The notes beneath the pieces are model-generated. The model had not been told where the DNA came from and did not search any database. It saw only the letters and a list, made by a program, of their open reading frames with translations. The position numbers and the translations under genes were made by a program. Below, one piece after another: positions 1 to 8,140 of a stretch of 32,059 bases of DNA. Positions within the stretch are counted from its first letter, which is position 1. The number at the start of each line of letters is the position of its first letter. The DNA is taken from positions 1 to 32,059 of the forward strand of contig USSA01000018.1 in the NCBI GenBank assembly GCA_900557255.1. Direction: 5' to 3'. This stretch comes from an uncultured Prevotella sp. (GTDB lineage Bacteria; Bacteroidota; Bacteroidia; Bacteroidales; Bacteroidaceae).

Positions 1-1016
1 CAGCTTCTATCCCGTCAACACCTTACACAAAGAACGCTAAGGGTCAGGGTCCGGCATTCGACAACTCATTGTTCGAGGACTTCTGCGAGTTCGGTCTTGG
101 TATGGTACTCGGTAACAAGAAGATGAAGGAGCGCATCTGCCACCTCCTCGAAGAGGCTAAGGCTAATGAGCACGTTCCTGCAGAGTTTGTTGCTGCTGCT
201 GACAACTGGATGGCTAACATGAACGACTCTGAGGGTTCAAAGAAGGCTGCTGCAGAGCTGAAGCCGCTCATCGCTGCTGGTGCAGAGAAGGGTTGCCCGG
301 TTTGCTCAGAGCTCAAGACTCTCGACCACTACCTCGTAAAGCGCAGCCAGTGGATTATCGGTGGCGACGGTGCTTCTTACGATATCGGTTACGGCGGTCT
401 CGACCACGTATTGGCTTCTGGTGAGGACGTCAACATCCTCGTACTCGATACTGAGGTTTACTCTAACACTGGTGGTCAGTCATCTAAGTCTACTCCGCTC
501 GGCGCTATCGCACAGTTCGCTGCTCAGGGCAAGCGCATCCGTAAGAAGGACCTCGGCTTGATGCAGACAACATACGGCTACATCTACGTAGCTCAGGTGG
601 CTATGGGTGCTGACAACGCTCAGACTCTGAAGGCTATCCGTGAGGCAGAGGCTTATCCTGGACCGTCTCTCGTTATCGCTTACGCTCCGTGTATCAACCA
701 CGGTCTGAAGCGTAAGGGCGGTATGGGTCGCTCACAGAACGAGGAGAAGCTCGCTGTTGACTGCGGTTACTGGCACCTCTGGCGCTTCAACCCGCTGTTG
801 GCTGACGAGGGCAAGAACCCGTTCACTCTCGACTCTAAGGCTCCGAAGTGGGAAGACTTCCGCGACTTCCTCCTTGGTGAGGTTCGTTATCTGTCAGTAC
901 AGAAGGCATTCCCGAAGGAGGCTGACGAGCTCTTCACTCAGGCTGAAAAGATGGCTAAGCTCCGTTACCAGACTTACGTTCGTAAGAGCCAGGAGGACTG
1001 GAGCGAGCAAATCTAA
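1..1016 (+). CDS. nifJ: Pyruvate:ferredoxin (flavodoxin) oxidoreductase, C-terminal part (partial)
   Basis: The frame is open from base 3 to the TAA at 1014-1016, so the window holds only the last ~337 residues of a protein that is normally about 1,170-1,200 residues long. This part carries the thiamine-diphosphate-binding domain: GGDGASYDIGYGGLDHVLA, then LVLDTEVYSNTGGQSSKSTP, both hallmark PFOR motifs, followed by APCINHGLK and CGYWHLWRFNP. The enzyme oxidatively decarboxylates pyruvate to acetyl-CoA and CO2 and reduces ferredoxin or flavodoxin; it is cytoplasmic and central to anaerobic energy metabolism. Codon use is strongly biased (mostly GCT, AAG, CGT and CTC), as expected of a very highly expressed gene and unlike most of its neighbours. 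A strong terminator follows about 40 bp after the stop. Family identity is secure; the upstream domains lie outside the window. Confidence 0.96.
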   Translation, partial: ASIPSTPYTKNAKGQGPAFDNSLFEDFCEFGLGMVLGNKKMKERICHLLEEAKANEHVPAEFVAAADNWMANMNDSEGSKKAAAELKPLIAAGAEKGCPVCSELKTLDHYLVKRSQWIIGGDGASYDIGYGGLDHVLASGEDVNILVLDTEVYSNTGGQSSKSTPLGAIAQFAAQGKRIRKKDLGLMQTTYGYIYVAQVAMGADNAQTLKAIREAEAYPGPSLVIAYAPCINHGLKRKGGMGRSQNEEKLAVDCGYWHLWRFNPLLADEGKNPFTLDSKAPKWEDFRDFLLGEVRYLSVQKAFPKEADELFTQAEKMAKLRYQTYVRKSQEDWSEQI

Positions 1017-1054
1017 TCTAGCGATATTTCAATAGGTTAAATATATCATCTCCG

Positions 1055-1092
1055 AAGACCTTGGTTGCGTTCTGCAATCAAGGTCTTTTTTG
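1055..1092 (+). terminator. Intrinsic terminator of nifJ
   Basis: A 14-bp stem (arms 1055-1068 and 1074-1087, one G-U pair) with the loop GTTCT runs directly into a T-rich tail. It lies 39 bp after the nifJ stop codon. Confidence 0.9.
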
Positions 1093-1244
1093 TTTAAAAT
1101 GCTCCATATTCATGTAAAAATTGGGAATAAGTGATGAAACATAGGGAAAAATCGAGATTTTGAGATTGAGTTCTTTAGGGGCAATTCAGAATTATTTTGT
1201 AAAGAAAACAGAATATTCACATGTGGTATAAGACGGTCTGAAAG

Positions 1245-1299
1245 CCCAAAAGCTCTTAGCCCAGGGCTATGAGCTTCTGCCCTTTCAGGGCGTATTGGG
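1245..1299. repeat. REP-like palindromic element (three-way-junction fold)
   Basis: An outer CCCAA/TTGGG pair (1245-1249 with 1295-1299) encloses two hairpins. The first is a near-perfect palindrome at 1251-1275 (AGCTC-T-TAGCCC-A-GGGCTA-T-GAGCT). The second is GCCCT/AGGGC at 1279-1291. This cloverleaf-like layout in an intergenic region resembles REP elements mobilised by IS200-type (RAYT) transposases, but no transposase gene is present here. The structure is seen directly; the REP assignment is inference. Confidence 0.55.
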
Positions 1300-1370
1300 T
1301 AATTTCAACCGTACAGATCGAACCATTATGGATTTTTAATCCGCTAAAAGGACCGGCGCAAGAAGCGCAA

Positions 1371-1628
1371 TCAGACTGAGCAATGTAAATTATCCTTACC
1401 TACCCAAAACAGAAACCAAAAGAGGCAAAAATCAGTGCTTTTTAGTGATTTTTCGAATGAAAAACGCAAAATAAGAGGGTTAGAAAGGTGTTTTACCTCC
1501 TCTACAAAGGGTGAATAATGCCCATCCTCGGACTTCAAAACCCTTTCGATTTTAGATATTTTTGACCGAAACAAAAGCGAAACGAGAGGTAAATAGAGGA
1601 CATTAGAGTACGAATAAGGCATAATCAT
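1371..1628 (-). other. Doubtful 85-codon ORF in gene-free stretch 1017-2267
   Basis: This open frame lies in the gene-poor gap after nifJ. Its translation is rich in Phe, Leu and Ser, has no recognisable domain or signal peptide, and has no clear promoter on the minus strand. Part of it (1427-1453) is a short palindrome with an 8-bp stem, AAAAATCA/TGATTTTT. The base composition is that of spacer DNA. It is probably a chance or repeat-derived ORF, listed so the gap is documented. The rest of 1017-2267 holds the nifJ terminator, the REP-like element, the GGTCAT inverted repeat and the ABC-F promoter and leader. Confidence 0.2.
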
Positions 1629-1763
1629 ATAGTGACAGATATAGATTAGGTTACACCAATGCTATTGAAGTAATTCTATATATAAATTCCGTATCGTGCT
1701 AACAATTAACACTTTAGCATATCTCACCTTTCATCATTTCACATAGTCTCAAATATTATAATC

Positions 1764-1923
1764 CGGTCATTTCCGGTCATGGTCATTTTCGGTCATTTTT
1801 ATTTCGGGGGGAGAAAATGGTCACCTATAGTATAATATAAATAATATTTATATTTACTATAGCTCAAAATGACCAAACTCTTTTTTGAAAATGACCGAAA
1901 ATGACCATGACCGAAAATGACCG
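1764..1923. repeat. 160-bp long inverted repeat built from GGTCAT/ATGACC words
   Basis: The arms at 1764-1800 and 1887-1923 are complementary over 37 bp with one mismatch and one wobble. Each arm contains four copies of GGTCAT (or its complement ATGACC), mostly spaced by TTTC. Inside lie a further pair TGGTCA (1818-1823) / TGACCA (1870-1875) and a nested AT-rich palindrome flanked by CTATAG (1825-1830 and 1857-1862). The whole block could form one extended hairpin or cruciform. The repeated hexamer looks like iterated protein-binding sites such as iterons or an operator array. Function is unknown; no gene overlaps it. Confidence 0.75.
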
Positions 1924-2061
1924 CTTGCCACTCTGGTTCTCAATGCCCCCATTCACCCCCATTTCCGTTAACCTGCAATAAAGTTCAGCTAGAAAACCAA
2001 TAGAAATCAGTATCTATCAATCACTTACACTACTTCTCCGAAAGAAAGTTATGGAAAAAGC

Positions 2062-2093
2062 TTGCATTCTGCCCAAAAATGTTGTATCTTTGC
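2062..2093 (+). promoter_or_regulatory. Bacteroidota-type promoter for the ABC-F gene
   Basis: The -7 element TATCTTTG (2085-2092) matches the TAnnTTTG consensus exactly. TTG at 2062-2064, 20 bp upstream, fits the -33 element. Transcription would start near 2100, giving a leader of about 170 nt before the ATG at 2268. Confidence 0.75.
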
Positions 2094-2131
2094 ACCGGCA
2101 ATCGAAAGAACAGCCTTTTGTGCCTTGCTCA

Positions 2132-2215
2132 GGTCTTCTCTTAAGACCAACACGGGTCATAAATGATGGCAGGCGCTGGTCATCAATGAAGACCCCGAAA
2201 ACGGCAGGAACGGGG
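2132..2215 (+). promoter_or_regulatory. Structured 5' leader of the ABC-F gene, possible attenuator
   Basis: GGTCTT at 2132-2137 can pair with AAGACC at 2143-2148 (loop CTCTT) or with a second AAGACC at 2189-2194, so the two folds exclude each other. Between them is an 8-codon ORF (2163-2189, encoding MMAGAGHQ) whose stop codon touches the second AAGACC. A CCCCG/CGGGG hairpin follows at about 2193-2215. Leader-peptide control of antibiotic-resistance ABC-F genes is known in other bacteria; its presence here is inference. Confidence 0.35.
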
Positions 2216-2267
2216 CATTCTGGGGAGTTGCTTAAAGAAACAAAAATTTGAACAAGAAGAAAATAAT

Positions 2268-3905
2268 ATGATTACAGTTGATGGATTGACCGTAGAATTT
2301 GGCGGCACCACCCTATTCAAAGACATTTCCTTCCAGATCAACGAGAAGGACCGTATAGCCCTGATGGGAAAGAATGGCGCAGGAAAGAGCACATTGCTCA
2401 AGATTATCGCCGGTGTGAGAAATGCTACTCGTGGCACCGTTTCCGCTCCCAAGGATTGCGTCATCGCCTATCTTCCTCAGCATCTGATGACCGAAGACGG
2501 CAGAACCGTATTCGAGGAAACCTGTCAGGCGTTTGCCCATCTGCACGAAATGCAGGCTGAGATTGACCGCATCAACAACGAGCTCACCACCCGTACCGAT
2601 TACGACAGCGATGATTACCTACAGCTCATTGAGAAAGTATCCTCTCTCTCAGAGAAATTCTACGCCATCGACATGACTCATTTCGAGGAAGATGTAGAGA
2701 AGACGCTGCTCGGTCTCGGTTTCGAGCGCTCTGATTTCAACCGCCCTACAAGCGAGTTTTCGGGAGGATGGAGAATGAGGATTGAGCTGGCAAAACTGCT
2801 CTTGAAATCGCCAGACGTACTGCTGCTCGATGAGCCAACCAACCATCTCGACATCGAATCCATCGGCTGGCTCGAAGACTTCATCATCAACAGTTCGAAA
2901 GCAGTAGTTGTCATCAGCCACGACCGAAAATTCGTTGACGATATTACAACAAGAACCATCGAAGTAACCATGGGCCGCATCTACGACTACAAAGCCACTT
3001 ACAGCCAATATCTGGAACTGCGCAAGGAACGCCGCGAACAGCAGATGAAGAAATATGAGGAACAGCAGAAGATGATTGCCGAGACCAAGGACTTTATAGA
3101 ACGCTTCAAAGGCACTTATTCTAAAACCTTCCAGGTGCAGAGCCGCGTGAAGATGCTAGAGAAACTGGAACTTATCGAAGTGGATGAAGAAGATACAAGT
3201 CGCCTCCGACTCAAGTTCCCGCCGAGCCCACGAAGCGGTGCTTATCCGGTTCAGATGAGCGATGTGGCGATGTCGTTTGATGGCAAGAAGATTTTCAGCG
3301 GCGTGAATCTTACCGTAGAAAGAGGTGACAAGATTGCCTTCGTGGGAAGAAACGGAGAGGGTAAGTCAACGCTTGTGAAATGTATCATGGGTCAGCTTCA
3401 GAACGAAGGAAAGTTGGAATTGGGACATAATGTGCAGATAGGTTATTTCGCCCAGAATCAGGCTTCTCTGCTCGATGGCGAACTTACCGTATTCCAGACC
3501 ATTGATGATGTTGCCAAGGGTGAAATCCGCAACAAGATACGCGATTTGCTCGGAGCCTTCATGTTTGGCGGAGAGGATTCTACCAAGAAGGTGAAAGTTT
3601 TGTCGGGAGGTGAGCGTACCCGTCTTGCCATTCTCAAACTGCTGCTGGAGCCGGTGAACCTGCTGATTCTCGATGAGCCTACCAACCACCTCGACCTGAA
3701 GACCAAGGATGTGCTGAAACAGGCGCTTCTTGATTTCGACGGAACGCTTATCGTGGTTAGTCACGACCGTGATTTCCTTGATGGTCTAGTCAGCAAGGTT
3801 TATGAGTTCGGTCATGGTCGCGTCCGAGAACATCTCTGCGGTATTTACGAATTCCTGGAATCGAAGAAGATGGAAAATCTTCAGGAACTGGAGAAGAAGC
3901 AATAA
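2268..3905 (+). CDS. ABC-F family ATPase (ribosome-associated type), copy 1
   Basis: This 545-residue soluble protein has two ABC ATPase domains and no membrane segment, which defines the ABC-F class. Domain 1 has Walker A GKNGAGKST (about 34-42), signature FSGGW (164-168) and Walker B LLLDEPTNHLD (185-195). A charged helical linker with an ERFKGTYSK segment follows, then domain 2 with GRNGEGKST, LSGGERTRLA and LLILDEPTNHLD. ABC-F proteins bind the ribosomal E site and relieve stalling or protect against ribosome-targeting antibiotics; the role of this one cannot be read from sequence. It lacks the long C-terminal coiled coil found in the paralogue at 6106-8088, ending soon after domain 2 with a short Lys/Glu tail. 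It has its own promoter, a long structured leader and a downstream bidirectional terminator, so it is a single-gene unit. Confidence 0.93.
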   Translation: MITVDGLTVEFGGTTLFKDISFQINEKDRIALMGKNGAGKSTLLKIIAGVRNATRGTVSAPKDCVIAYLPQHLMTEDGRTVFEETCQAFAHLHEMQAEIDRINNELTTRTDYDSDDYLQLIEKVSSLSEKFYAIDMTHFEEDVEKTLLGLGFERSDFNRPTSEFSGGWRMRIELAKLLLKSPDVLLLDEPTNHLDIESIGWLEDFIINSSKAVVVISHDRKFVDDITTRTIEVTMGRIYDYKATYSQYLELRKERREQQMKKYEEQQKMIAETKDFIERFKGTYSKTFQVQSRVKMLEKLELIEVDEEDTSRLRLKFPPSPRSGAYPVQMSDVAMSFDGKKIFSGVNLTVERGDKIAFVGRNGEGKSTLVKCIMGQLQNEGKLELGHNVQIGYFAQNQASLLDGELTVFQTIDDVAKGEIRNKIRDLLGAFMFGGEDSTKKVKVLSGGERTRLAILKLLLEPVNLLILDEPTNHLDLKTKDVLKQALLDFDGTLIVVSHDRDFLDGLVSKVYEFGHGRVREHLCGIYEFLESKKMENLQELEKKQ

Positions 3906-3931
3906 CCCCCATTTTATAAAAAGCATAAAAA

Positions 3932-3980
3932 AAAGTCCTGATGTTTCAAACAAACGAAACATCAGGACTTTATTTTTTTC
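3932..3980. terminator. Bidirectional terminator between convergent genes
   Basis: A perfect 16-bp stem (3932-3947 with 3956-3971) with an 8-nt loop is flanked by T-rich sequence on the plus side and an A-run on the other side. It can therefore stop the ABC-F transcript on the plus strand and the long minus-strand operon that ends with the M13 peptidase at 4040. Confidence 0.92.
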
Positions 3981-4039
3981 TATCTATTCAAGAAAAATAT
4001 TCCCGAAAAATCCTATTCGGAAAAATTTCCTTCTGTGTA

Positions 4040-6073
4040 TTACCAAAGCTCCAGGCGCTGGTTCTTAGGAATGAACAGCTTGTCGCCCTGCTTTACACCA
4101 AATGCCTCATACCATGCATCGATGTGAGGAAGAGCACCGTCAACACGCCACTTGCCGAGAGAATGAGGATCATCCTTTACGCGGTTGCGGATTTCCTTAT
4201 CAGTAATGTTCTGTCCCCAAACACCTGCATAGGCGAGGAAGAAACGCTGCTCAGGAGTGAAACCATCCTTGTTCTTCAATGGCTTCTTGGCTGTAGCATT
4301 CTTGAAGGCATTGTATGAAACCATCAAACCACCGTGGTCGGCAAGGTTCTCGCCGAGGGTGAAACGGCCGTTGGCATTCAGGTCTGGCAAAACCTTGATG
4401 TTGCTGAAGAAATCAGCATACATATCAGCACGCTTGTTGAAACCTTCTGCATCTTCTGCAGTCCACCAGTCCTTCAGATTACCGCTAGCATCATACTGAC
4501 GACCCTGATCATCGAATCCGTGAGTCATCTCATGACCGATTACTACGCCGATAGCACCATAGTTGAACGCAGCATCAGCCTTAGCATCGAAGAACGGATA
4601 CTGGAGAATACCAGCTGGGAAGCAGATTTCATTGGTAGTAGGATTATAGTAAGCATTCACGGTCTGAGGAGTCATGAACCACTCATCCTTATCTACAGGC
4701 TTACCTGCCTTCTCTGCAATCTCCTTATCGTTGGCAAACTTGCGGCAAGCCAAAACGTTCTCATAATAGCTCTTAGATGGGTCGATGCTGAGCTTGCTGA
4801 AATCAGTCCACTTGTTAGGATAACCAATCTTTACATAGAACTTATCGAGCTTGTTGTGAGCAGCTTCCTTAGTAGTCTTGCTCATCCAAGTCTGAGCATC
4901 GATACGCTGACCGAGACTGATCTGAAGATTCTTCACGAGGGTCTCCATCATCTTCTTAGAGCTTTCTGGGAAATAGCGCTTGCAGTAGATGCGGCCGAGC
5001 GCCTCACCCAACTGAGCCTCTACCTGAGCAGTAGCACGCTTCCACAGAGGATAATCCTCCTTGCGACCACTCATAGTCTTGCCGAAGAATTCGAAACGGG
5101 CTTCGCGAATCTCATCGCTGAGATAAGAAGCAGAACTACAGATGATGTCCCACTCCATCAAAGCCTTCAATGTGCCTGCACACTCTGCAGCAGCCACCTT
5201 GTCATAACCGGCGAAGAAAGCAGGCTGACCTACAATCATCTCCTTGAGATATTCGCTCTTGATTCCCTCGGCGTTGGCAAGTGCCTCGAGAGGAATGTTA
5301 GGATAATTCTCCTTGAATTCTGCCAAGGTCATCTTGTTGTAGTTTGCCTGAGGATCACGAAGTTCGGTGCGGCTCTTAGAGAAAGTAGCGAGCGTTGTTT
5401 CGTGAAGGAATACGGCAGAAGCCTTCTTTGCAGCATCTTCGGCAGAGAAACCGTAGAGCTGGAACATCTTTTTGAGGTAAGTCTTATAAGCCTCACGGAT
5501 GGCTACGGTTGCTGCATCGTTGTTGAGGTAATAATCCTTTGCACCGAGAGTAAGACCGCCCTGCATCAGGTTGTAGATGTTCATGGTTACGTTCTTCTCA
5601 TCGGCAGCGAAACCTGCGCCATAGCTCAAGCCAAGACCCATCCAAGCATACTTAACCTGGAGTTTCTGAAGTTCGTCCTTGGTCTTGGCAGCTTCAATCT
5701 CATCCATCAGAGGCTTTACAGGAGCGATTCCAGCCTTGTTACGGCTGTCAACATCCATAGAGAGTTTGTAGAAATCAGACAATTTCTGCTCGATGGTTCC
5801 AGCCTTGTAAGTCTTCTTCTGGAGTTCAGAAAGAATGGCATTGATGCGCTTGTTGTTGTTCTCAGCAAGCTGGTCAAAACTGCCATAACGGCTGTAAGCG
5901 GCAGGAAGAGGATTGTTCTTCTGCCATCCGCCTGTAGCAAACTGATAGAAACTGTCTGCTGGCTTTACTGTCTTGTCGAGATTGCTCATGACAAGACCCG
6001 ATTTATTCTGAGCATCAGCGCCTAATGGCAGAGCTGCAATCAGCATCATCGGTAAGATCATCTTCATTTTCAT
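4040..6073 (-). CDS. Exported M13 family (neprilysin/PepO-like) zinc metallopeptidase
   Basis: This 677-residue protein starts with a signal peptide (about 1-22, ending LGADAQ), so it is exported to the periplasm or outer envelope. The zinc site is complete: HEMTH at 514-518 and the third ligand Glu575 in GENLADHGG. The typical M13 C-terminal block with a KWRVDGALPHIDAW segment follows, ending in a terminal Trp. M13 enzymes cleave oligopeptides; in Bacteroidota they are usually envelope peptidases thought to serve peptide nutrition. Length is normal for the family (about 670-700). Two other Met codons at residues 3 and 5 could also start translation. It is the last gene of the long minus-strand run, 32 bp after the second ABC-F gene, and ends at the bidirectional terminator. 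Confidence 0.93.
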   Translation of the reverse strand: MKMKMILPMMLIAALPLGADAQNKSGLVMSNLDKTVKPADSFYQFATGGWQKNNPLPAAYSRYGSFDQLAENNNKRINAILSELQKKTYKAGTIEQKLSDFYKLSMDVDSRNKAGIAPVKPLMDEIEAAKTKDELQKLQVKYAWMGLGLSYGAGFAADEKNVTMNIYNLMQGGLTLGAKDYYLNNDAATVAIREAYKTYLKKMFQLYGFSAEDAAKKASAVFLHETTLATFSKSRTELRDPQANYNKMTLAEFKENYPNIPLEALANAEGIKSEYLKEMIVGQPAFFAGYDKVAAAECAGTLKALMEWDIICSSASYLSDEIREARFEFFGKTMSGRKEDYPLWKRATAQVEAQLGEALGRIYCKRYFPESSKKMMETLVKNLQISLGQRIDAQTWMSKTTKEAAHNKLDKFYVKIGYPNKWTDFSKLSIDPSKSYYENVLACRKFANDKEIAEKAGKPVDKDEWFMTPQTVNAYYNPTTNEICFPAGILQYPFFDAKADAAFNYGAIGVVIGHEMTHGFDDQGRQYDASGNLKDWWTAEDAEGFNKRADMYADFFSNIKVLPDLNANGRFTLGENLADHGGLMVSYNAFKNATAKKPLKNKDGFTPEQRFFLAYAGVWGQNITDKEIRNRVKDDPHSLGKWRVDGALPHIDAWYEAFGVKQGDKLFIPKNQRLELW

Positions 6074-6105
6074 TTTCTTCTCTGTTTTATATATTAATGT
6101 TACTA

Positions 6106-8088
6106 TTATTTCGAAACTTCTTCCAGTTCTTCCGAAAGGAGCATCCAGCGCTCGTTCTCCTCATCGAGACCCTTCATGAGTTCGGTGTATTCGGTAACGA
6201 GTTCCATGTTGGTTGCATTTTCCGGTTTCATCAGGAGTTCATCAATCTCCTTCTTTCTAGCTTCCAGTTTCTCTATCTTAGCCTCACATTCCTTCACGGC
6301 TTTCTCAGCCTTACGGATCTTCTTCTGCTGTTCCTTATGTTCAGCGTAGCTCTGCTTGCCGGATGTGGCAGAGGCAAGACTGTCGGCTGTAGAACCTGAT
6401 GCGACAGAAGAGCCGGAAGTATTGGCAGAAGGCGAACCGGCAGAAGCCATGCTCTGGTTGGCAAGAGCCTGATTGATGTTCTCGGCATTATGGGCACGGA
6501 GATAATCGTAAATACCACCGAGATGCTCACGAACCTTGCCGCCGCCAAACTCATAGACCTTATCAACCAGACCATCGAGGAATTCACGGTCGTGGCTCAC
6601 GATGATGGCTGTTCCATCGAAAGCCTTGATGGCTTCTTTCAGCACATCCTTCGACTGCATGTCGAGGTGGTTGGTAGGCTCATCGAGAATGAGGAGATTC
6701 ACCGGTTCGAGCAGGAGTTTGATCATCGCCAGTCGGCTCCGTTCTCCTCCACTCAGCACCTTGACAAACTTCTCTGAAGTCTCGCCGCCAAACATGAAGG
6801 CGCCCAAGAGATCGTTCACCTTCAGACGCATTTCGCCTGTAGCCACATTGTCGATAGTCTGGAAGATGGTAAGCTTCTCATCCAAGAGCTGCGCCTGGTT
6901 CTGAGCGAAATAGCCAATCTGTACATTATGTCCAATCTTGAGTGTTCCGGTGAAAGGAATCTCACCCATGATACATTTTACCAGGGTAGACTTACCCTCG
7001 CCGTTCTTACCCACGAAAGCCACCTTCTCGCCACGCTTGATGGTAAAGGTAACATGGTCGAAGACGGTGTGTGCGCCGTAATCTTTGCGCACCTCATCGC
7101 AGATGATAGGATAATCACCACTTCTGAGGCAAGGAGGAAATTTGAGGTGCATCTGCTTGTTGTCAACCTCATCCACCTCGATAGGCACGATTTTCTCGAG
7201 CTGCTTGATTCTGCTCTGCACCTGAACCGCCTTGGTTGGCTTGTAGCGGAACCGCTCGATGAAATCCTTGATGTCGGCAATTTCCTTCTGCTGGTTTTCG
7301 TAGGCACGGAGCTGCTGCTCGCGGCGTTCAGCACGCAACACCACATACTCATCGTATTTCACCTTATAGTCTTCTACCCTTCCACAAGTAATTTCGAGGG
7401 TACGATTAGTTACATTGTTGATGAAAGCACGGTCGTGGCTCACCAGAACCACAGCCTTGGCACTCTGCGCCAGGAACTGCTCCAACCACTGGATACTTTC
7501 AATATCAAGGTGGTTGGTAGGCTCATCGAGGAGCAGGACATCAGGTTTCTGCAACAGAATCTTGGCAAGTTCGATACGCATTCGCCAACCGCCGGAAAAC
7601 TCCTTGGTTGGGCGCTCAAAATCATCGCGCGTAAAGCCAAGACCGCTCAAGGTACGCTCTATCTCAGCCTCATAGTTTTCGCCACCCATCATCATGTAGC
7701 GTTCATGTTCCTGGGTAAACTTCTCTACGAGCTGAGCATAGCTTTCGCTCTCATAGTCGGTGCGGTCGGCCATTTCCTGCTGCATCTTGTCCAGACGCGC
7801 CTTCATCTCGGTATTATGGGCGAAAGCCTTGCGGGTTTCCTCTTTCACGGTCGTATCGTCCTGCAGCTTCATTACCTGTGGCAGATAGCCGATAGTGGTT
7901 TCGTTAGGAATAGCCACAACGCCGTCAGTAGGTTTCTGCAAACCGCAGAGAATCTTGAGCATAGTAGATTTTCCGGCACCATTCTTACCCACCAGGGCAA
8001 TGCGGTCGCGGTCGTTGATGACGAAACTTACATCATGAAAGAGAGGCTTAACGCCAAACTCTACTTTCAGTCCTTCTACTGAAATCAT
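6106..8088 (-). CDS. ABC-F family ATPase, copy 2, with C-terminal coiled coil
   Basis: This 660-residue soluble protein has tandem ATPase domains. The first has GKNGAGKST, FSGGWRMRIELAK and LLLDEPTNHLD; the second has GKNGEGKST, LSGGERSRLAM and LLILDEPTNHLD. The linker includes ERFRYKPTKAVQVQSR. After domain 2 there is a Ser/Ala/Gly-rich spacer (about 550-585), then a charged coiled coil of about 75 residues rich in Lys and Glu, similar in position to the C-terminal domain of Uup-like proteins, which contacts nucleic acid. It is clearly paralogous to the 2268-3905 protein, with long identical blocks such as KFPP and GHNVQIGYFAQNQA. It lies 52 bp after queA and 32 bp before the M13 gene. Translation-related function is inferred from family and from neighbouring queA. 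Confidence 0.93.
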   Translation of the reverse strand: MISVEGLKVEFGVKPLFHDVSFVINDRDRIALVGKNGAGKSTMLKILCGLQKPTDGVVAIPNETTIGYLPQVMKLQDDTTVKEETRKAFAHNTEMKARLDKMQQEMADRTDYESESYAQLVEKFTQEHERYMMMGGENYEAEIERTLSGLGFTRDDFERPTKEFSGGWRMRIELAKILLQKPDVLLLDEPTNHLDIESIQWLEQFLAQSAKAVVLVSHDRAFINNVTNRTLEITCGRVEDYKVKYDEYVVLRAERREQQLRAYENQQKEIADIKDFIERFRYKPTKAVQVQSRIKQLEKIVPIEVDEVDNKQMHLKFPPCLRSGDYPIICDEVRKDYGAHTVFDHVTFTIKRGEKVAFVGKNGEGKSTLVKCIMGEIPFTGTLKIGHNVQIGYFAQNQAQLLDEKLTIFQTIDNVATGEMRLKVNDLLGAFMFGGETSEKFVKVLSGGERSRLAMIKLLLEPVNLLILDEPTNHLDMQSKDVLKEAIKAFDGTAIIVSHDREFLDGLVDKVYEFGGGKVREHLGGIYDYLRAHNAENINQALANQSMASAGSPSANTSGSSVASGSTADSLASATSGKQSYAEHKEQQKKIRKAEKAVKECEAKIEKLEARKKEIDELLMKPENATNMELVTEYTELMKGLDEENERWMLLSEELEEVSK

Positions 8089-8140
8089 CTATTTTAATTT
8101 ATAATTTACAATTAATAATTTATAGTTTTCCTAACTCCTT

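Noticed and set aside
1764..1923. CRISPR array
   Set aside because: The repeated words are only 6-10 bp, arranged as an inverted repeat without regular unique spacers.
2051..2251. 66-codon ORF before the ABC-F gene
   Set aside because: Its ATG lies upstream of the -7 element, so it would not be on the main transcript; composition is not protein-like.
4334..6025. 563-codon ORF on the plus strand, opposite the M13 peptidase gene
   Set aside because: It is the antisense shadow of a certain gene; its translation is rich in Leu, Ser, Glu and His with no domain, as codon bias on the other strand predicts.
6928..8082. 384-codon ORF on the plus strand, opposite the second ABC-F gene
   Set aside because: Antisense shadow of a gene with all ABC motifs intact; it has no recognisable motif or promoter.
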